The notes beneath the pieces were generated by a model. The model saw only the letters and a list, made by a program, of their open reading frames with translations. It made no database searches and was not told the origin of the DNA. A DNA stretch of 64,000 nt from Torymus aiolomorphi (taxonomy: Eukaryota; Arthropoda; Insecta; Hymenoptera; Torymidae). Below are positions 50,845 through 62,200 of the stretch, piece by piece. The position numbers and the translations under genes are program-made. Each line of letters starts with the position of its first letter. Position 1 is the stretch's first letter. The DNA is taken from assembly GCA_036365515.1 (NCBI GenBank), contig CM070877.1, positions 5,775,001 through 5,839,000 on the forward strand, in the 5' to 3' direction.

Positions 50845-53800
50845 GTATATATTATATGATTAATTTCATTCTAATAACAAACAAAAGTGTTCTTTGTCTA
50901 AGCATTATTAGACTTAAAGAAGCGATGCAAATATTTATCGAAAAATTACTATAGTTTTAATATATGTATAATTTTCTTTAAAGTTTTCTTATTCATTTAA
51001 TACTAATTGGTATTGGAGCAATAATCATTCTCAACAATTTACTGTTTATAAATCTTTTTTAACGCATTAAATTAAATATATCGTTTCATCAAAGTAAAAT
51101 TCACTATTACCCGGGCCTTCGATGTAGCTATTTAGATACTTATATCCAACATAATAATTTCCATAAAACTATTTGCACTTGCTCTAAACCGCCCCTTCAA
51201 AACCCGCCATCCGCACTATATCATTCCCAAAATCTGCATATAAAATTTCTCACACTCCTAAAATTCACACACTCCAGATCCCCCAAAGAAACGCAAATCT
51301 CCCCGTCACGTACGCTAAACCTCCGAATAATAAAGTGTCTCCTCTCCTTGTCTGTTTTGTTGCGCGCGCGCGCGGCAAAGGTCGTGGAATACGACGCCTG
51401 GTGCGAGTGGGCGGACGGCCACGTGAGAAAGGTGTACGGCGCGGACTGCGAGGAGGCGCGCAGGCACGCCTCCGGCTGGGCGATGCGCAACACCAACAAT
51501 CACAACGTCAGCATACTGAAGAAGTCCTGCCTTGGCGTCCTCGAGTGCTCGCTCAAGTGCGTACTGCCCGGCGGCGGACGTGTACACCTCAGACCTGCCA
51601 TTTGTGATAAGGTGTGTTATTGGTTTACTTTCTTTTGACAATTTTCGTTTTCTAAGAGGTTTTTTCGGTAGGGAGATAATTATTTTTATAGGTGCAATGT
51701 ACGTTCTTATTTTGAGTCACCATTTGTACTTGTTATTGTACACTATGGTAACATTAACAAAGATCAAAAATTTATTTAGTAATATTACACTCAGAAAAAC
51801 GATCCTCCGGTCGTGAAATAAAATTCCTCCCCAGAAAATCTTCATGCGACAAAAAAGGATTCCTCGTACGCGAAAAAATTTCCTCCTGCGCGAAAAATCA
51901 TCATCCCGCTACAGGGAGATTGACTTCCTGTTGTAAGATAATTCCTCCTTCCATAGGAAGATATCATCTTGGCCCTATTTTTAACGGAAATCCTCTTCTG
52001 ACAGGCAGATTCTCGTTGGTACTGGAAAATCTTTTTCTGAGTGTAGAAAGTAATGAAAAAGATTTTTTTTTTAATTTAGCCACTGAATAGTGGACATAAT
52101 AATTTAAAAATTATTATTAGTGTACACGCATGTCTTAGAAAACTACTAACCGACTGTACACCAAATTAAAAAAAAATATTTACGAGAAACTTTCCCTGGT
52201 AGAAACATAGAGCAGACCTGTACTACTTTCTATTATAAAATGGTATTTAATTAAAGAGAGGATTCGTCTATAATTTTTATCAAACTACATCTTCCCACAT
52301 CTCTAATGGGTCTGAAGTTTGCATCGTTGGAGTGCAACGAAATAATTTTTTTTAATTAATTAAAATTATTAAACAATCGAAATGTTATCTAAACCTCTGT
52401 TATAAAGTACTTTTATACTATAAAATACTAAATCCACACGCAAAATTAATATTAATTAGTACAAACTTGAAGTAAAATCATTTTTTTTTTTTTATTTCGT
52501 TGCACTCCAACGTTGCAAACTTAAGACTCATCATCTCTACAATCCCCTCGACCCACAATAGCCTAACCATAACCATTTGCCACGCAGGCACGAAAGAAGC
52601 AGCAGGGCAAACCCTGCCCGAACCGCCAGTGCGCCGGTCGGCTGCAGATCCACGCGTGCCGGGGCCACTGCGGCTACCCGGTGACGCACTTCTGGCGGCA
52701 CACGGACCACGCGATCTTCTTCCAGGCGAAGGGCACCCACGATCATCCGCGACCCGAGGCCAAATCCACCTCCGAGGCGCGCAGAAGCGTAGGCGCGGGG
52801 AGGCGCGTGCGCGGATTAGCGGTGTTACTGGCCCGCGAGGCTGCTCTCGGCTCTAAGGTTAATATTTTTCAGAAATGTGTTCGTTTGTCGATGGTTTTTC
52901 TCTGTGCCGCGGTATGTATTAACACGTACGTGTTTTTATTTCTTGTTACAGCTGATGACGTTGAGAGGCACGAAGCGAGCGAGTTCCGATCCCCTCGAGC
53001 TGCCGTCGAGGCCGCCCCAAGTACCTGCGCTAATAAGTGATAAAGGTTAGTACCTATATGTTACCACATAAACCCTCTTCTCCTTCGCTTATACTTATTT
53101 TAGGGGTGTTGGACTGTTCGAAATTCGAACTACTCGGTCTGAATTCTCGAAAATACTGAACTACTCGAACTTCAATCGAATAGTTCAAAATGATCGAACT
53201 ATTCGACATAATCGAACAGTCCGAATTGATGGAACTGTTCAAAGTCCGATTGAATAGTTCGAAAAAATTGGACTGTTCGATATGATTGAACTATTTGAAG
53301 CCCGGCTTTGTAGCTTTTTTCTCTATCATGCATATGTAAAATCCATTTTATTCTATTATTATACTTCCTACGCACATTTTTTTACTTAAAATTTTGTCCT
53401 CTATACAGTAGAATTAAAATTCCACTTATAACAGATATTTATTTCAGAATAAATAGCAAAATACTATTTTTTCAGTTTTCATTTTATTATTTCATTGAAT
53501 GACAATTTCAAAACCTTGTTCGTACAGATCGCCAAAACCGAATAGTCCGATTTCGGTCGAACAGTTCGATGAAATTGAACAGTCCGATCTGGTTCGAACA
53601 GTTCGAAGAAATCGAATAGTTCGACTTGGTTCGAACAGTTCAACTAAATCGAGTGGTTCGATCACGTCCGAGTAGTTCATTTGGTCCGAACAGTTCGATT
53701 GTGTACGAGTAGTTCGTATGATGTTGAACAGTTCAAAGTATCGAGTATTCGACTCGAGTTCGAAAAAATAGTTCGATACTGTTCAAACACGTCGAGTAGA

Positions 53801-55189
53801 GTATTCGTGCACCCCTAACTTATTTCACCCTTCTCTAACACGTTCTTCCTTCTCTCTACTCTTCCAGCAGGCTACACCTGTTCGTGTTCCCCGTTCGACT
53901 GCGTCTGCGGCACCCTACCACGCGCGTACCCCTCCCAGCCCACCTACCAAACCGCATCCAGCAACCATCAGCACCAACCTCACCATGCCGACCTGAGCAT
54001 CAGCAACCCGTCGAATCCGATGTACAACCCGCACGCGCAGCAGATGACTGGCACGGAGGCGCCGGCCTACTGGCCCCAGGAGCCTGCCATGGAGCAGACG
54101 AGCCTCGGTTACCCCTGCCTACCCCAGGAGGCCTCGTCCTATCCTACCACCACCGAGTTCCCAGCTGGATTTGGCAACGATCTCTTTCAACCCGAGGAGA
54201 TCTTCCAGCTCGATCAGCCCATCCGGTCGGACTTTGCTGTCAACGGTGGGGGTAATGGTAACGAGGTAGCCAGGTCGCCGCCGAGTCTGCTGGACCTAGG
54301 CAGCGGGACGATCAAGTACGAGATGCCGGATATGCACGAGCAGTCGTACTGGACGCAGCTGCTCAGCGAGGATTCCAGCAGCAGTCATGTCAGTGTGTCT
54401 CAGGTAGGTTACTATAATGAAGAAAACGATAAAAAGAAGAGTTAGACATTTGTTAATTGTAAAATCATTGTGGGTTCTTTTCAGGGCCACGAAAGCGAAA
54501 AAGACGTGACGGTGCCACAGACCTGTCCAGCGTACACCAGCTACCAGGCGCAAACGACCCCCAGCTGGTCGACCACCCAGCAGCAGCACCACCACCACGA
54601 CTACGCCAGTCCAACGAGCAGCTCGTACGAGGCGCCGAAGCAGCTACTCTCTAGTCACTCGCCGATCGCCGACGCGCCCACGGCCTTCGCCGCCTACGAC
54701 GACTACCAGCAGATGATGCACCCGACGACGAACAACGCGACGAGCCCCGAGCAATCCTCACCCGAGCACCATCATCATCATCATCGACACCAGAACGCCA
54801 GCAGGATCCTGGACGAGCGGCTGGGCTATAGCAACAACAGCCTCGCCAGTCCCGAACCCTTCTACTACCAAAACAACGCCACCGCCGACAGGTGCCACTA
54901 TACCTGCGAGCTCCTCGACACGAGACTCAACAACAACAACAACAACAACAACAACGGTAGCGGCAACAATAATATGGGATACACCGAGGTACCTGCCGAC
55001 ATCGACCTACCGCCGTTCGTCGACTACACCCTCGTCGGCATGCTCTGTAGCTCCGCCGAGGAGGAGCAGCAGCAGAACCACAACAATAACAACAATAACC
55101 ATAACAGTAACAATAATAATAATGCGGGCTTGCTGGCGCCGTGCCAGCAGCAGGCCATAGTGCACGGATACGGCCACCATCACCACTAG
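50764..55189 (+). CDS. gcm: Glial cells missing (Gcm) transcription factor
   Basis: Six coding exons: 50764-50844, 51381-51611, 52588-52857, 52952-53045, 53871-54403 and 54485-55189 (stop TAG), 637 residues. The GCM DNA-binding domain spans residues 18-161: [68 protein letters not shown]. Its conserved Cys/His residues, which hold two zinc ions in the family, are present. The C-terminal half is Pro/Gln/Tyr-rich, then His- and Asn-rich, like an activation region. Gcm factors bind ATGCGGGT-type sites in the nucleus and switch precursors to glial and blood-cell fates in flies. Splice phases agree throughout. The ATG is 22 nt after a possible acceptor, so a 5' noncoding exon is likely upstream. 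Introns 2 and 4 hold transposons. Confidence 0.93.
51381..51611 (+). CDS. gcm: gcm coding exon 2
   Basis: 77 codons, residues 28-104, both ends phase 0 (GGCAAAG/GTCGTG ... GATAAG/GTGTGT). Carries the most conserved stretch of the GCM domain, [19 protein letters not shown], and AICDK at the end. Confidence 0.92.
51788..52043. mobile_element. 256-bp Tc1/mariner-type MITE, copy 2 (gcm intron 2)
   Basis: Ends CACTCAGAAAAACGATCCTC and TTTTTCTGAGTG, with TA at 51786-51787 and 52044-52045. Nearly identical to 34112-34367. Sits in the intron between gcm coding exons 2 and 3. Confidence 0.85.
52194..52305. mobile_element. Fragment of CCCTGG-end element
   Basis: Begins CCCTGGTAGAAACATAG, matching the family terminus, but no opposite end is seen. 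It is followed directly by the hAT-type MITE at 52306. Confidence 0.4.
52306..52531. mobile_element. 226-bp hAT-type MITE, copy B (gcm intron 2)
   Basis: Ends ATGGGTCTGAAGTTTGCATC and TGCAAACTTAAGACTCAT. Perfect 8-bp duplications CATCTCTA at 52298-52305 and 52532-52539. Same length and sequence class as 28678-28903. It ends about 56 bp before gcm exon 3, close to where a branch point would lie. Confidence 0.9.
52588..52857 (+). CDS. gcm: gcm coding exon 3
   Basis: 90 codons, residues 105-194. Begins [12 protein letters not shown] after CACGCAG and ends GSK/GTTAAT. Completes the GCM domain at HDHPRPE, followed by a basic stretch. Confidence 0.92.
52952..53045 (+). CDS. gcm: gcm coding exon 4
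   Basis: 94 nt, residues 195-225 plus one base. Starts [14 protein letters not shown] after TTGTTACAG and ends at donor AAAG/GTTAGT in phase 1. Confidence 0.85.
53101..53817. mobile_element. 717-bp non-autonomous hAT element (gcm intron 4)
   Basis: Ends TAGGGGTGT ... GCACCCCTA, a typical hAT terminus, with perfect 8-bp duplications ACTTATTT at 53093-53100 and 53818-53825. Two clusters of degenerate CGAACTATTCGA / CGAACAGTTCGA words (53110-53290 and 53515-53800) lie in opposite halves, separated by AT-rich DNA. They may be transposase-binding repeats. No transposase frame. Confidence 0.92.
53871..54403 (+). CDS. gcm: gcm coding exon 5
   Basis: Residues 226-403. The acceptor is CCAGCAG, a NAGNAG tandem site: splicing at 53868 instead of 53871 adds one residue in frame. 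Encodes a Cys-containing start ([14 protein letters not shown]), then Pro/Gln/Tyr-rich sequence. Ends VSVSQ/GTAGGT, phase 0. Confidence 0.88.
54485..55189 (+). CDS. gcm: gcm coding exon 6 (last)
   Basis: 234 codons plus TAG, beginning [12 protein letters not shown] after TTTTCAG. Low-complexity: His runs near 54768-54790, Asn runs near 54929-54975 and 55078-55121, and a terminal His run. Homopolymer length may vary between individuals. Confidence 0.9.
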   Translation, partial: GHESEKDVTVPQTCPAYTSYQAQTTPSWSTTQQQHHHHDYASPTSSSYEAPKQLLSSHSPIADAPTAFAAYDDYQQMMHPTTNNATSPEQSSPEHHHHHHRHQNASRILDERLGYSNNSLASPEPFYYQNNATADRCHYTCELLDTRLNNNNNNNNNGSGNNNMGYTEVPADIDLPPFVDYTLVGMLCSSAEEEQQQNHNNNNNNHNSNNNNNAGLLAPCQQQAIVHGYGHHHH

Positions 55190-55830
55190 GCGATGTCACG
55201 GATGTACTATATATCCACGTAGGAAAATTCTTTTTTTTTTCGGTTACTTACCCGGTGACGAGTATAATATAGATCAAGTCAGACTGCAGCGGATCACGCG
55301 ATTATTATAATAAATACACAGAGACACACAAACATACACACGTACTTATATTGTTTGAGAACGAGCGGAGCGCGTACTTTGTACTATAACGAATATTATT
55401 ATTATTATTATTATTACATATATAGAGAAGTTGTTAGCTTAGTCGCGCACTAAAGAATGTTTTGTATATTATAAGGGACAATGTCATCCATTACCTTCTT
55501 CGCTGTTGGAGACACGGTGAGAAGCACGTTTACTTGTATATGTTTCCGCGACTTCAGTTCCTTCGAAATTAATCTTAAGAGGTTTTGATAATGTAAGTCG
55601 AGAAAGGGAAAGAGAGGGAGAGAGACGGTGGAGATGAAGGCGAGTATAAGAAAAGCGAGTATGAAATTATTATTACTGTTTTCGATGCGAAGATGCAGTA
55701 TTGAGTCTTATTAATTGTATATATAGTATTATTGCGCATTATGACGAAGATTGTACATATATATGAATGAATATGATGTTAAGTTAAGAGTGTCAGGTTG
55801 AAATGAGAAAATAAAAATACACAAGTCATG
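55190..55830 (+). other. gcm: gcm 3' untranslated region (inferred)
   Basis: AT-rich sequence after the stop, including an ATT run near 55391. It leads to AATAAA at 55810 with a T/GT-rich stretch after it, a reasonable cleavage site near 55830. The true end could be further right. Confidence 0.5.
55810..55815 (+). promoter_or_regulatory. Polyadenylation signal for gcm
   Basis: AATAAA, 620 nt after the stop codon, followed by a T/GT-rich region (CATGTCTCATG, CTTGTTCTTTATT). It is the first such hexamer in good context seen; others may be used. Confidence 0.45.
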
Positions 55831-57531
55831 TCTCATGTAAAAGTCACTTGTTCTTTATTATTAATTCATATATAATTATTTGTGAATCCTTTAGTTTCAA
55901 CAGTTATTCTGACGATCAAAATCTTGATGTCTAATTACAACGCCGCGCTTACAACGACGCGGCTTTTCATTAGTTATTAATTTTTTTTTTCGCAATGAGG
56001 AAAAATGAAAAAATCAAACATCGATCGCTGTTTAGTTATCGAAATAAAAATATTATGCTTATTTATCTCCCCTGCCTTCGCACGTTCTTTCGCAATCTTA
56101 CCTATCTAATCATAAACGCATGATATTCAAATTTCCTCAGTTTAGCTCTTATGTTTTCATTTTTTTTGCTTCATATTTCTACTTATTTACTAAGAATTTA
56201 AAAAAAAAAAAAAAAAACAAGAGATAATGTGTAGCCTTAGCGGTCATGTGCTTTATTTTGTATACTTTCTCTAGGGAGGCAAACTTATCTATATCACCTA
56301 TGTATTTCTTTTAAACGCTTTTTCTGCTCGCTTGTGACGCATTTTTAATTGCATTTTAATTAAAGCTGCACTCAAACTATTCAAGCAGTCCGTTTCTGAC
56401 AATGTTTTTTTTCTAATGTCATTTATTTTATCTAAAAATCGTCATTTACAAAGGCTATAGAACAATGTGTGTATTTTTTTATCACGACCGAGAAGACGTT
56501 ACACGATTTTTTTTCTTTTTTTTTTCTTTCTTTTTTTTTTTTTTTTGTTAATTCATGTAATATTTAACAGGCACGTATCTTTGATGTATCTTTTAGCTTA
56601 TCATCTAAATGTTTATTACTTTTTAAAAAACTTCGTAAGATCGCTAAATTTCATTTTTTTTCTTTTATCCTCGAGTTTTCAAATGTTTCCAAGACACTAG
56701 CGAGTTGAGACTTTTTCGAGAGACGTGCGAAGGTCCGCTAAATAGTTGAACGAGAAACGAGTCGAACAAAGACTGTATTCGGAGACAGGAAAGAAATTCG
56801 TAGATAAAGTGCGGCTGGTCGAGTTTTTGTTTTTTCTTTTATTTTATAATTACAATTACGGACGATGAAAAAGCTCGATCACAATCACTGTCTCTAGTCA
56901 AATTGATTCATCGGAAATGAGATATATAAATTAATAAATGATCGTAGTGCGCGTGTTTGAATGAAGTATAATGATATTAAGAATTGATTTCATCAGGTTT
57001 CTGTCGAGTCTACATACACAATTCTATTACGTAGTTATCGTCAAAGGGCGATGAAAATTTCATCCACTGTCGACCACCCTTCCTTCGCGAAAAAAATCTA
57101 CTTTCTGTTCATTTTTAATGTTCACACGAGAGATTGAAGTTGCTATTTACTACTTAGATGTGAAAACGTTTAAGGGATATTAGAAGGTTCGCGCGCCACT
57201 CCGCGCGGAATTCGTTCTTTTTTACTCCTTTCTCTCTTGAAATCAAATGTTTCAAATTTGTACAAATTCAAAGTATGCATACACGTAATGCGATATCTCT
57301 CTTATTGTGAAAAGGTGAAAAAAAAAATCGCCATCGATTAGTGATGACTTAGCGCGGAGTGGGACGCGCGCACCGCAACGATCACAGCTATTTTACGATA
57401 CACTATACAAAGTGTGTCCTATTATACGTGCATCGGTAAGAACAATTGGTGCCTAATGACCCTAAAAGTAAAAATTCGACGTTGTGTACAATATTATAAT
57501 TAAATTTTTGTAGCGGGACAGCGTATCGGCG

Positions 57532-57873
57532 ATGGAGGCAGGAGACAATGACCGCATTCTCACCCACTTCTTCTCACCCGCCCCATCCCTGGAATTTTCT
57601 ACCTCATCTCTTGTACTTGCGTTTTTTCATACTGTTACACGTGAAAAATGGGAGGATTACGCTCAATCACTGGAAACGTTTACAGTTTTTAACATGGTTC
57701 ATTTGTACAAAACAAAAGTTGAATCGAACTTGCTTTGTTATACGAGTGACTCGTTTGGTGCAGCGATTCCTTTGAATACGGTCGAGAACGTAAATGAGAA
57801 CAATGTGGATGCGGAGCAATATTTATACTCAAAGAAGCTTAGCGAGACACCTAAAATCAGTCGTTTTACATAA
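57532..57873 (+). CDS. Hypothetical open frame, 113 codons
   Basis: ATG to TAA with ordinary amino-acid make-up and no repeats (starts MEAGDNDRILTHFF, ends KLSETPKISRFT). No domain, signal peptide or membrane segment is evident, and it lies in the AT-rich gap between two gene ends. Chance opening is quite possible. Confidence 0.2.
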   Translation: MEAGDNDRILTHFFSPAPSLEFSTSSLVLAFFHTVTREKWEDYAQSLETFTVFNMVHLYKTKVESNLLCYTSDSFGAAIPLNTVENVNENNVDAEQYLYSKKLSETPKISRFT

Positions 57874-58609
57874 CTCCGTAAACATGAATCAATGAACATG
57901 GTGAATATAGCGAACCTATACGTAATTGCGTCAGTTATTTACTAATTTGTCGGAATAAGATTTTTTTTTTATCTTTGTAATATTATTTTTCATCTTAAAA
58001 AAAAAATCATCTTTCAATCTATAATTATATTTTGTTTTCACACGTAAATTATTATTGCACGCTCGAGCGACATTTCTTAGACGATTAGCGATATTTTCCT
58101 TTAATTATCATACAAGTATATATTATTCGTAAGCGCATATCGACGCGATACACGGCTATAATACATAGATGTATGACAGAAGCGAAGTAGCGTAAGTTTA
58201 TACTCGGGCTATATAAAACTTACGAGACTAATTCTCCACGAGGTGCAAAGGTTAACTATTTTTACTCACAGTAAAATTACTTAGAGCGTACAATTTTTTT
58301 CTGTATTTTATGAAACGACGACAAGAATCGAACGCCTTCGTCGCTTCATTTCGATGTTTTCTTTTTCATCATTTTTTTTCACCATATCGTTATAAAAAAA
58401 GAAAAGTCGACAATTATATGCAGTCAACTTGTTTACAAATTTAAACTATAACGTGAAAAAATTAAAATTAAAATCGTAACTTTGCGAACGTCATTAAGGC
58501 TATACTCTTTTTTCTTTAAACAATTTCATAATCTTTTCTTGCACATCGTCACGACTTATTAAAAAAAAAAAAAAAAACGAACATTGAAAATAAACAAAAC
58601 AACGATTGC

Positions 58610-58753
<144 letters not shown>

Positions 58754-59179
58754 CTTCTCTTTCTCTCTGTCTCTCGCGCGCTCTCTTCCATACAAGGTCA
58801 CAGCGATATTAACAGGTCACGACATTTCGACAAATATGTTTCACTCACATATTTTTTTTTTCAATCTTTCGTGTCATTTTATGTTTTTTTTTAATCATCT
58901 TTAAATTACTTATATCACAATGAAATGCCAGCGCATCCTACATACACACGCACTCACGGAGTTCTCATCGTTACACGCCTCGCATATTCACATACATATA
59001 TTATTTTCATTATACGCGTTTGCTCGAAAAATCTCGACGGGGATGCGCCTCAGGGCTCTGGCAGGTTTTGGCATCTCGTCATTCGCCAACTTGTTCTTGT
59101 TTTCTTTTGAACGGTGTGGGAGAATTTTGTGTTAGGCAATGATCCTTCGAGACGACTGCTGCTTTTTTCTATTTTACTT

Positions 59180-59275
59180 TTACTGGCTCTTGCCGGCTGG
59201 GATTTGCCTTTGGAACGGCTTCAATCGCACTCGGTAAAACTTTGTTCCTTGGGGCACCCTGTAGCGGTTTTCAGA
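59180..59275 (-). CDS. Atg17: FIP200/Atg17 last exon, end of Claw
   Basis: A short exon absent from long-frame lists. Acceptor AATTTGCAG, then SENRYRVPQGTKFYRVRLKP and a basic tail IPAGKSQ, TAA. The sequence continues the Claw fold after a 401-bp intron and fits the phase. Confidence 0.85.
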   Translation of the reverse strand, partial: SENRYRVPQGTKFYRVRLKPFQRQIPAGKSQ

Positions 59276-62200
59276 CTGCAAATTACACAGAATATTAGTA
59301 CATTTACAATTTGATGCGTTCTACCTGCAATTTATCAATTATTATAGTACATTTCGACACGGGTGGGGAAGTCGATTATTTAGCTGGTGTGACTTTTTGC
59401 ACGAGCGAAGCGAGTTCGAAAAAGTCATACCAGCTAAATAATAGACTTACGCACTAGTTTCGAAAGGTATTTTATACCACGAGCGCCGAAAAATTATACC
59501 AAAGTTGTGATTTTTAGGTTAGAGTGGTATAAACGTTATTTTTCTAAAAGTATAATCTGAAGAACTAAATTTATGTGTTTGTTACAACGTGACAATCAAA
59601 GTAATATACATTGAAATAAGACAATTTTTATTTTTATCCACAATGCATAAAGAATCATTTGAGAAAATAATCGTACCTTTCGAGCTGAGCAATACTCCTT
59701 CTCGACAACTTCAGCCACGGCGTGCAGCTTCGTCGGGATGCCATTCCTGCCAAACTTGAGATCCAAATCAGCCAAACAATCCGAATTGAGAAAGTAGAAG
59801 GTGGGCGACTCCTGGAGGACGATATAGTTGCGATGGTCCTGCTCCCAGATCACGAGGACCACATCGCCCGGATTACAGCTGACAAAGTTTAGCCTACTTG
59901 GGTGCGCGAGGTCGATGGGGCCGCAGCCCGCGTAATTCATGCGGCTTTGCTGCTGTAGCTGGGGCACACCGCTCGTGCTCTGGCTGAGCTTGTCGCGCAC
60001 CGCGTGCAGTAGAGTCGAGGAAGAAGCTGAGGAGGAGACCTCACGGCGACTTCGGCGCTCCGTGCTCGTCCCGACGTCGATACCGCGGTGCGACGTCGTC
60101 GCCGTAGAGGAGGATGACGCCTCGGAGACGACAGACGCGTTCATGTCCTTGTCACGACTACTGTCGGACGTGGAGACTATAGAGGAAGAGCTTAGAGATT
60201 CGGCCGACAAGTTGCGCTTCGAACGCTCCTTCACTGCTTGGTTACACAAGAACAGAATATATTGGTTTGGTCATGAGCTTGTGTGATTTCGTGCCAAATA
60301 TTGAGTAAGAGAGATAGTGAGAAATAGTTTCGTGTATTGTCTGTTAGTCAGAGTGAGTGCAAAAGAGAGAGAACGAAATAGTTTATGTTCGGATTTTGTT
60401 CAAACAGCTAACATTGTTAAAAAAAGAGCAACTAATACAGTCTATAAAAGCAACGTTATGATTTATTTACAATTTCTGCTAAGTGCTTAAGTTAATTGGT
60501 ACAGCCACATACACAGTCTTTCGATTCTTCGTAAATATCGACTAAGGTTTCAGGAAATAAATAAAAATGAAAATCTACTTCAAACGCAAACTTAAAAAAA
60601 AAAGCAGCATACACATGCCAAAATTAAAAACGATGCGGATAAAAAACTACACAATACCATTAAAAATAAGACAGAGGTACGTTAAAACAATCAATAGTTA
60701 CGAGCTTCATAAAAAAAATAAAAAGAGAGGAGCATAACAGCACAGAGCTTAACGAATGCATCAACACAGGGGTGCTTCATCAAAAATTCACAACTGAGTG
60801 TGGCAAACTCATCATCATCTACGTCATTACCTAATTCAACTTCGAGTCGCACACGTTCGTTCTCTAACTTTTCGATCTTGGACTCTAAGCGCTCTTTGTT
60901 CTCGCGCGTCGTCTTCAGCTCGCTTGATAGCCGCTTGTTCTCCGCCTCGAGCGAGTCGACTCCTCGGCCACTGGGGAACGAGAGGGTAGCATCACCGACG
61001 GCCTCGAGGCGCACTTTCTTCGACTCGGAGACGCGCACTTCATCCTTCTCTGGCTCCTCGTCGTCCTCGAGAGCTTTCAGAGACTCACCGAGCTCGGTCT
61101 GACTCATCTTCAGCATCTCATCATTCAGCTTTTGCTTGAGATCGACTTGTTCCATCTACAAATTCAAAATCATACATTAAAAAAATTTTGCAGACGTAAT
61201 CATAAATGTACTGTGAACAGAACATACCTCCAAGTGGCGAATGAGCTTCTCCTGCTGCTCGAACTTCTCGCGCTCTGCATCATACTGGTGAGCCCTAGAC
61301 TTAATCTCCGCCTCGAGCTTCTGGATTATCGACTCTGCGGACATCAGGCGTTCCAACGTCGACTCGTAGCAGTGGGTTTTATCCATCTCGCGTTCGCGCG
61401 ACAACTCCAGTTCATGCTCACGCTCATGAAGCAGCTCGTTGGCTGCTCGCAGCTGCTCAACAGCCATGCGCACGGCGTCCTCCTTCTCGAGCTCCATGCG
61501 TTTCTTGATCTCCTCGAGGATGGTCTCGTGGTTCACGATTTCGATCATGTCAGGCCTCTGTACAACGTTAAAAGATCATTAACCAAATTATCGCATACAT
61601 CAATACTTTAGTTTTTAAAAATTTCTTTAATGTAAGACGCACCTCTATCTTCTCAAGGCTAGAATCGCTCGGGCTCCGCTCCATCGTCGAAGCGGCCATC
61701 AACTTGAACCTACTCCTGATGGTATCCAGCTGAGTCTTGTACTCCATCGCCAACTTCTCTGTCATATCCTTGATAGCCTTCTCGTGTTCGGTCTGATCCA
61801 CCGTTAGCTTCTGCTTCAGCTCCATCAGCTCCTTTTTGCACTCTTCAAGGCTATCCTGTAGCTTGTTCACCTCCAGCAGCTTTGTCTCCTCGTTCTCCCG
61901 CACAGCCTTTTCTTTATCGATTTTCGACTGCTCTAGCCTTTCCTCGAGCATCCTGCAGAAAATATAATAATCGCGTTAGACCATTAGTAAGTTGCAACAT
62001 GACTTCAGTAATAAACCTAAATCAATAATTATGACAGATTTTTACTGATTGTATAACATCTTCTGAACCTCTCATATACGAAAAACATCCAAAGAAAAAT
62101 CTTTATACACCTACCTGCAGAACGACTTCAATTCCATCATCTCCTTCTTCTCGCCCTCGAACTTCTGCCTCATGGTGACAATGAGCCTCTCCTGTTCGGC

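Noticed and set aside
60691..60830. C-terminal extension of the FIP200 exon (frame runs to 60691)
   Set aside because: The donor TTAG/GTAATG at 60831 matches the phase of the next exon, so this is intron read-through.
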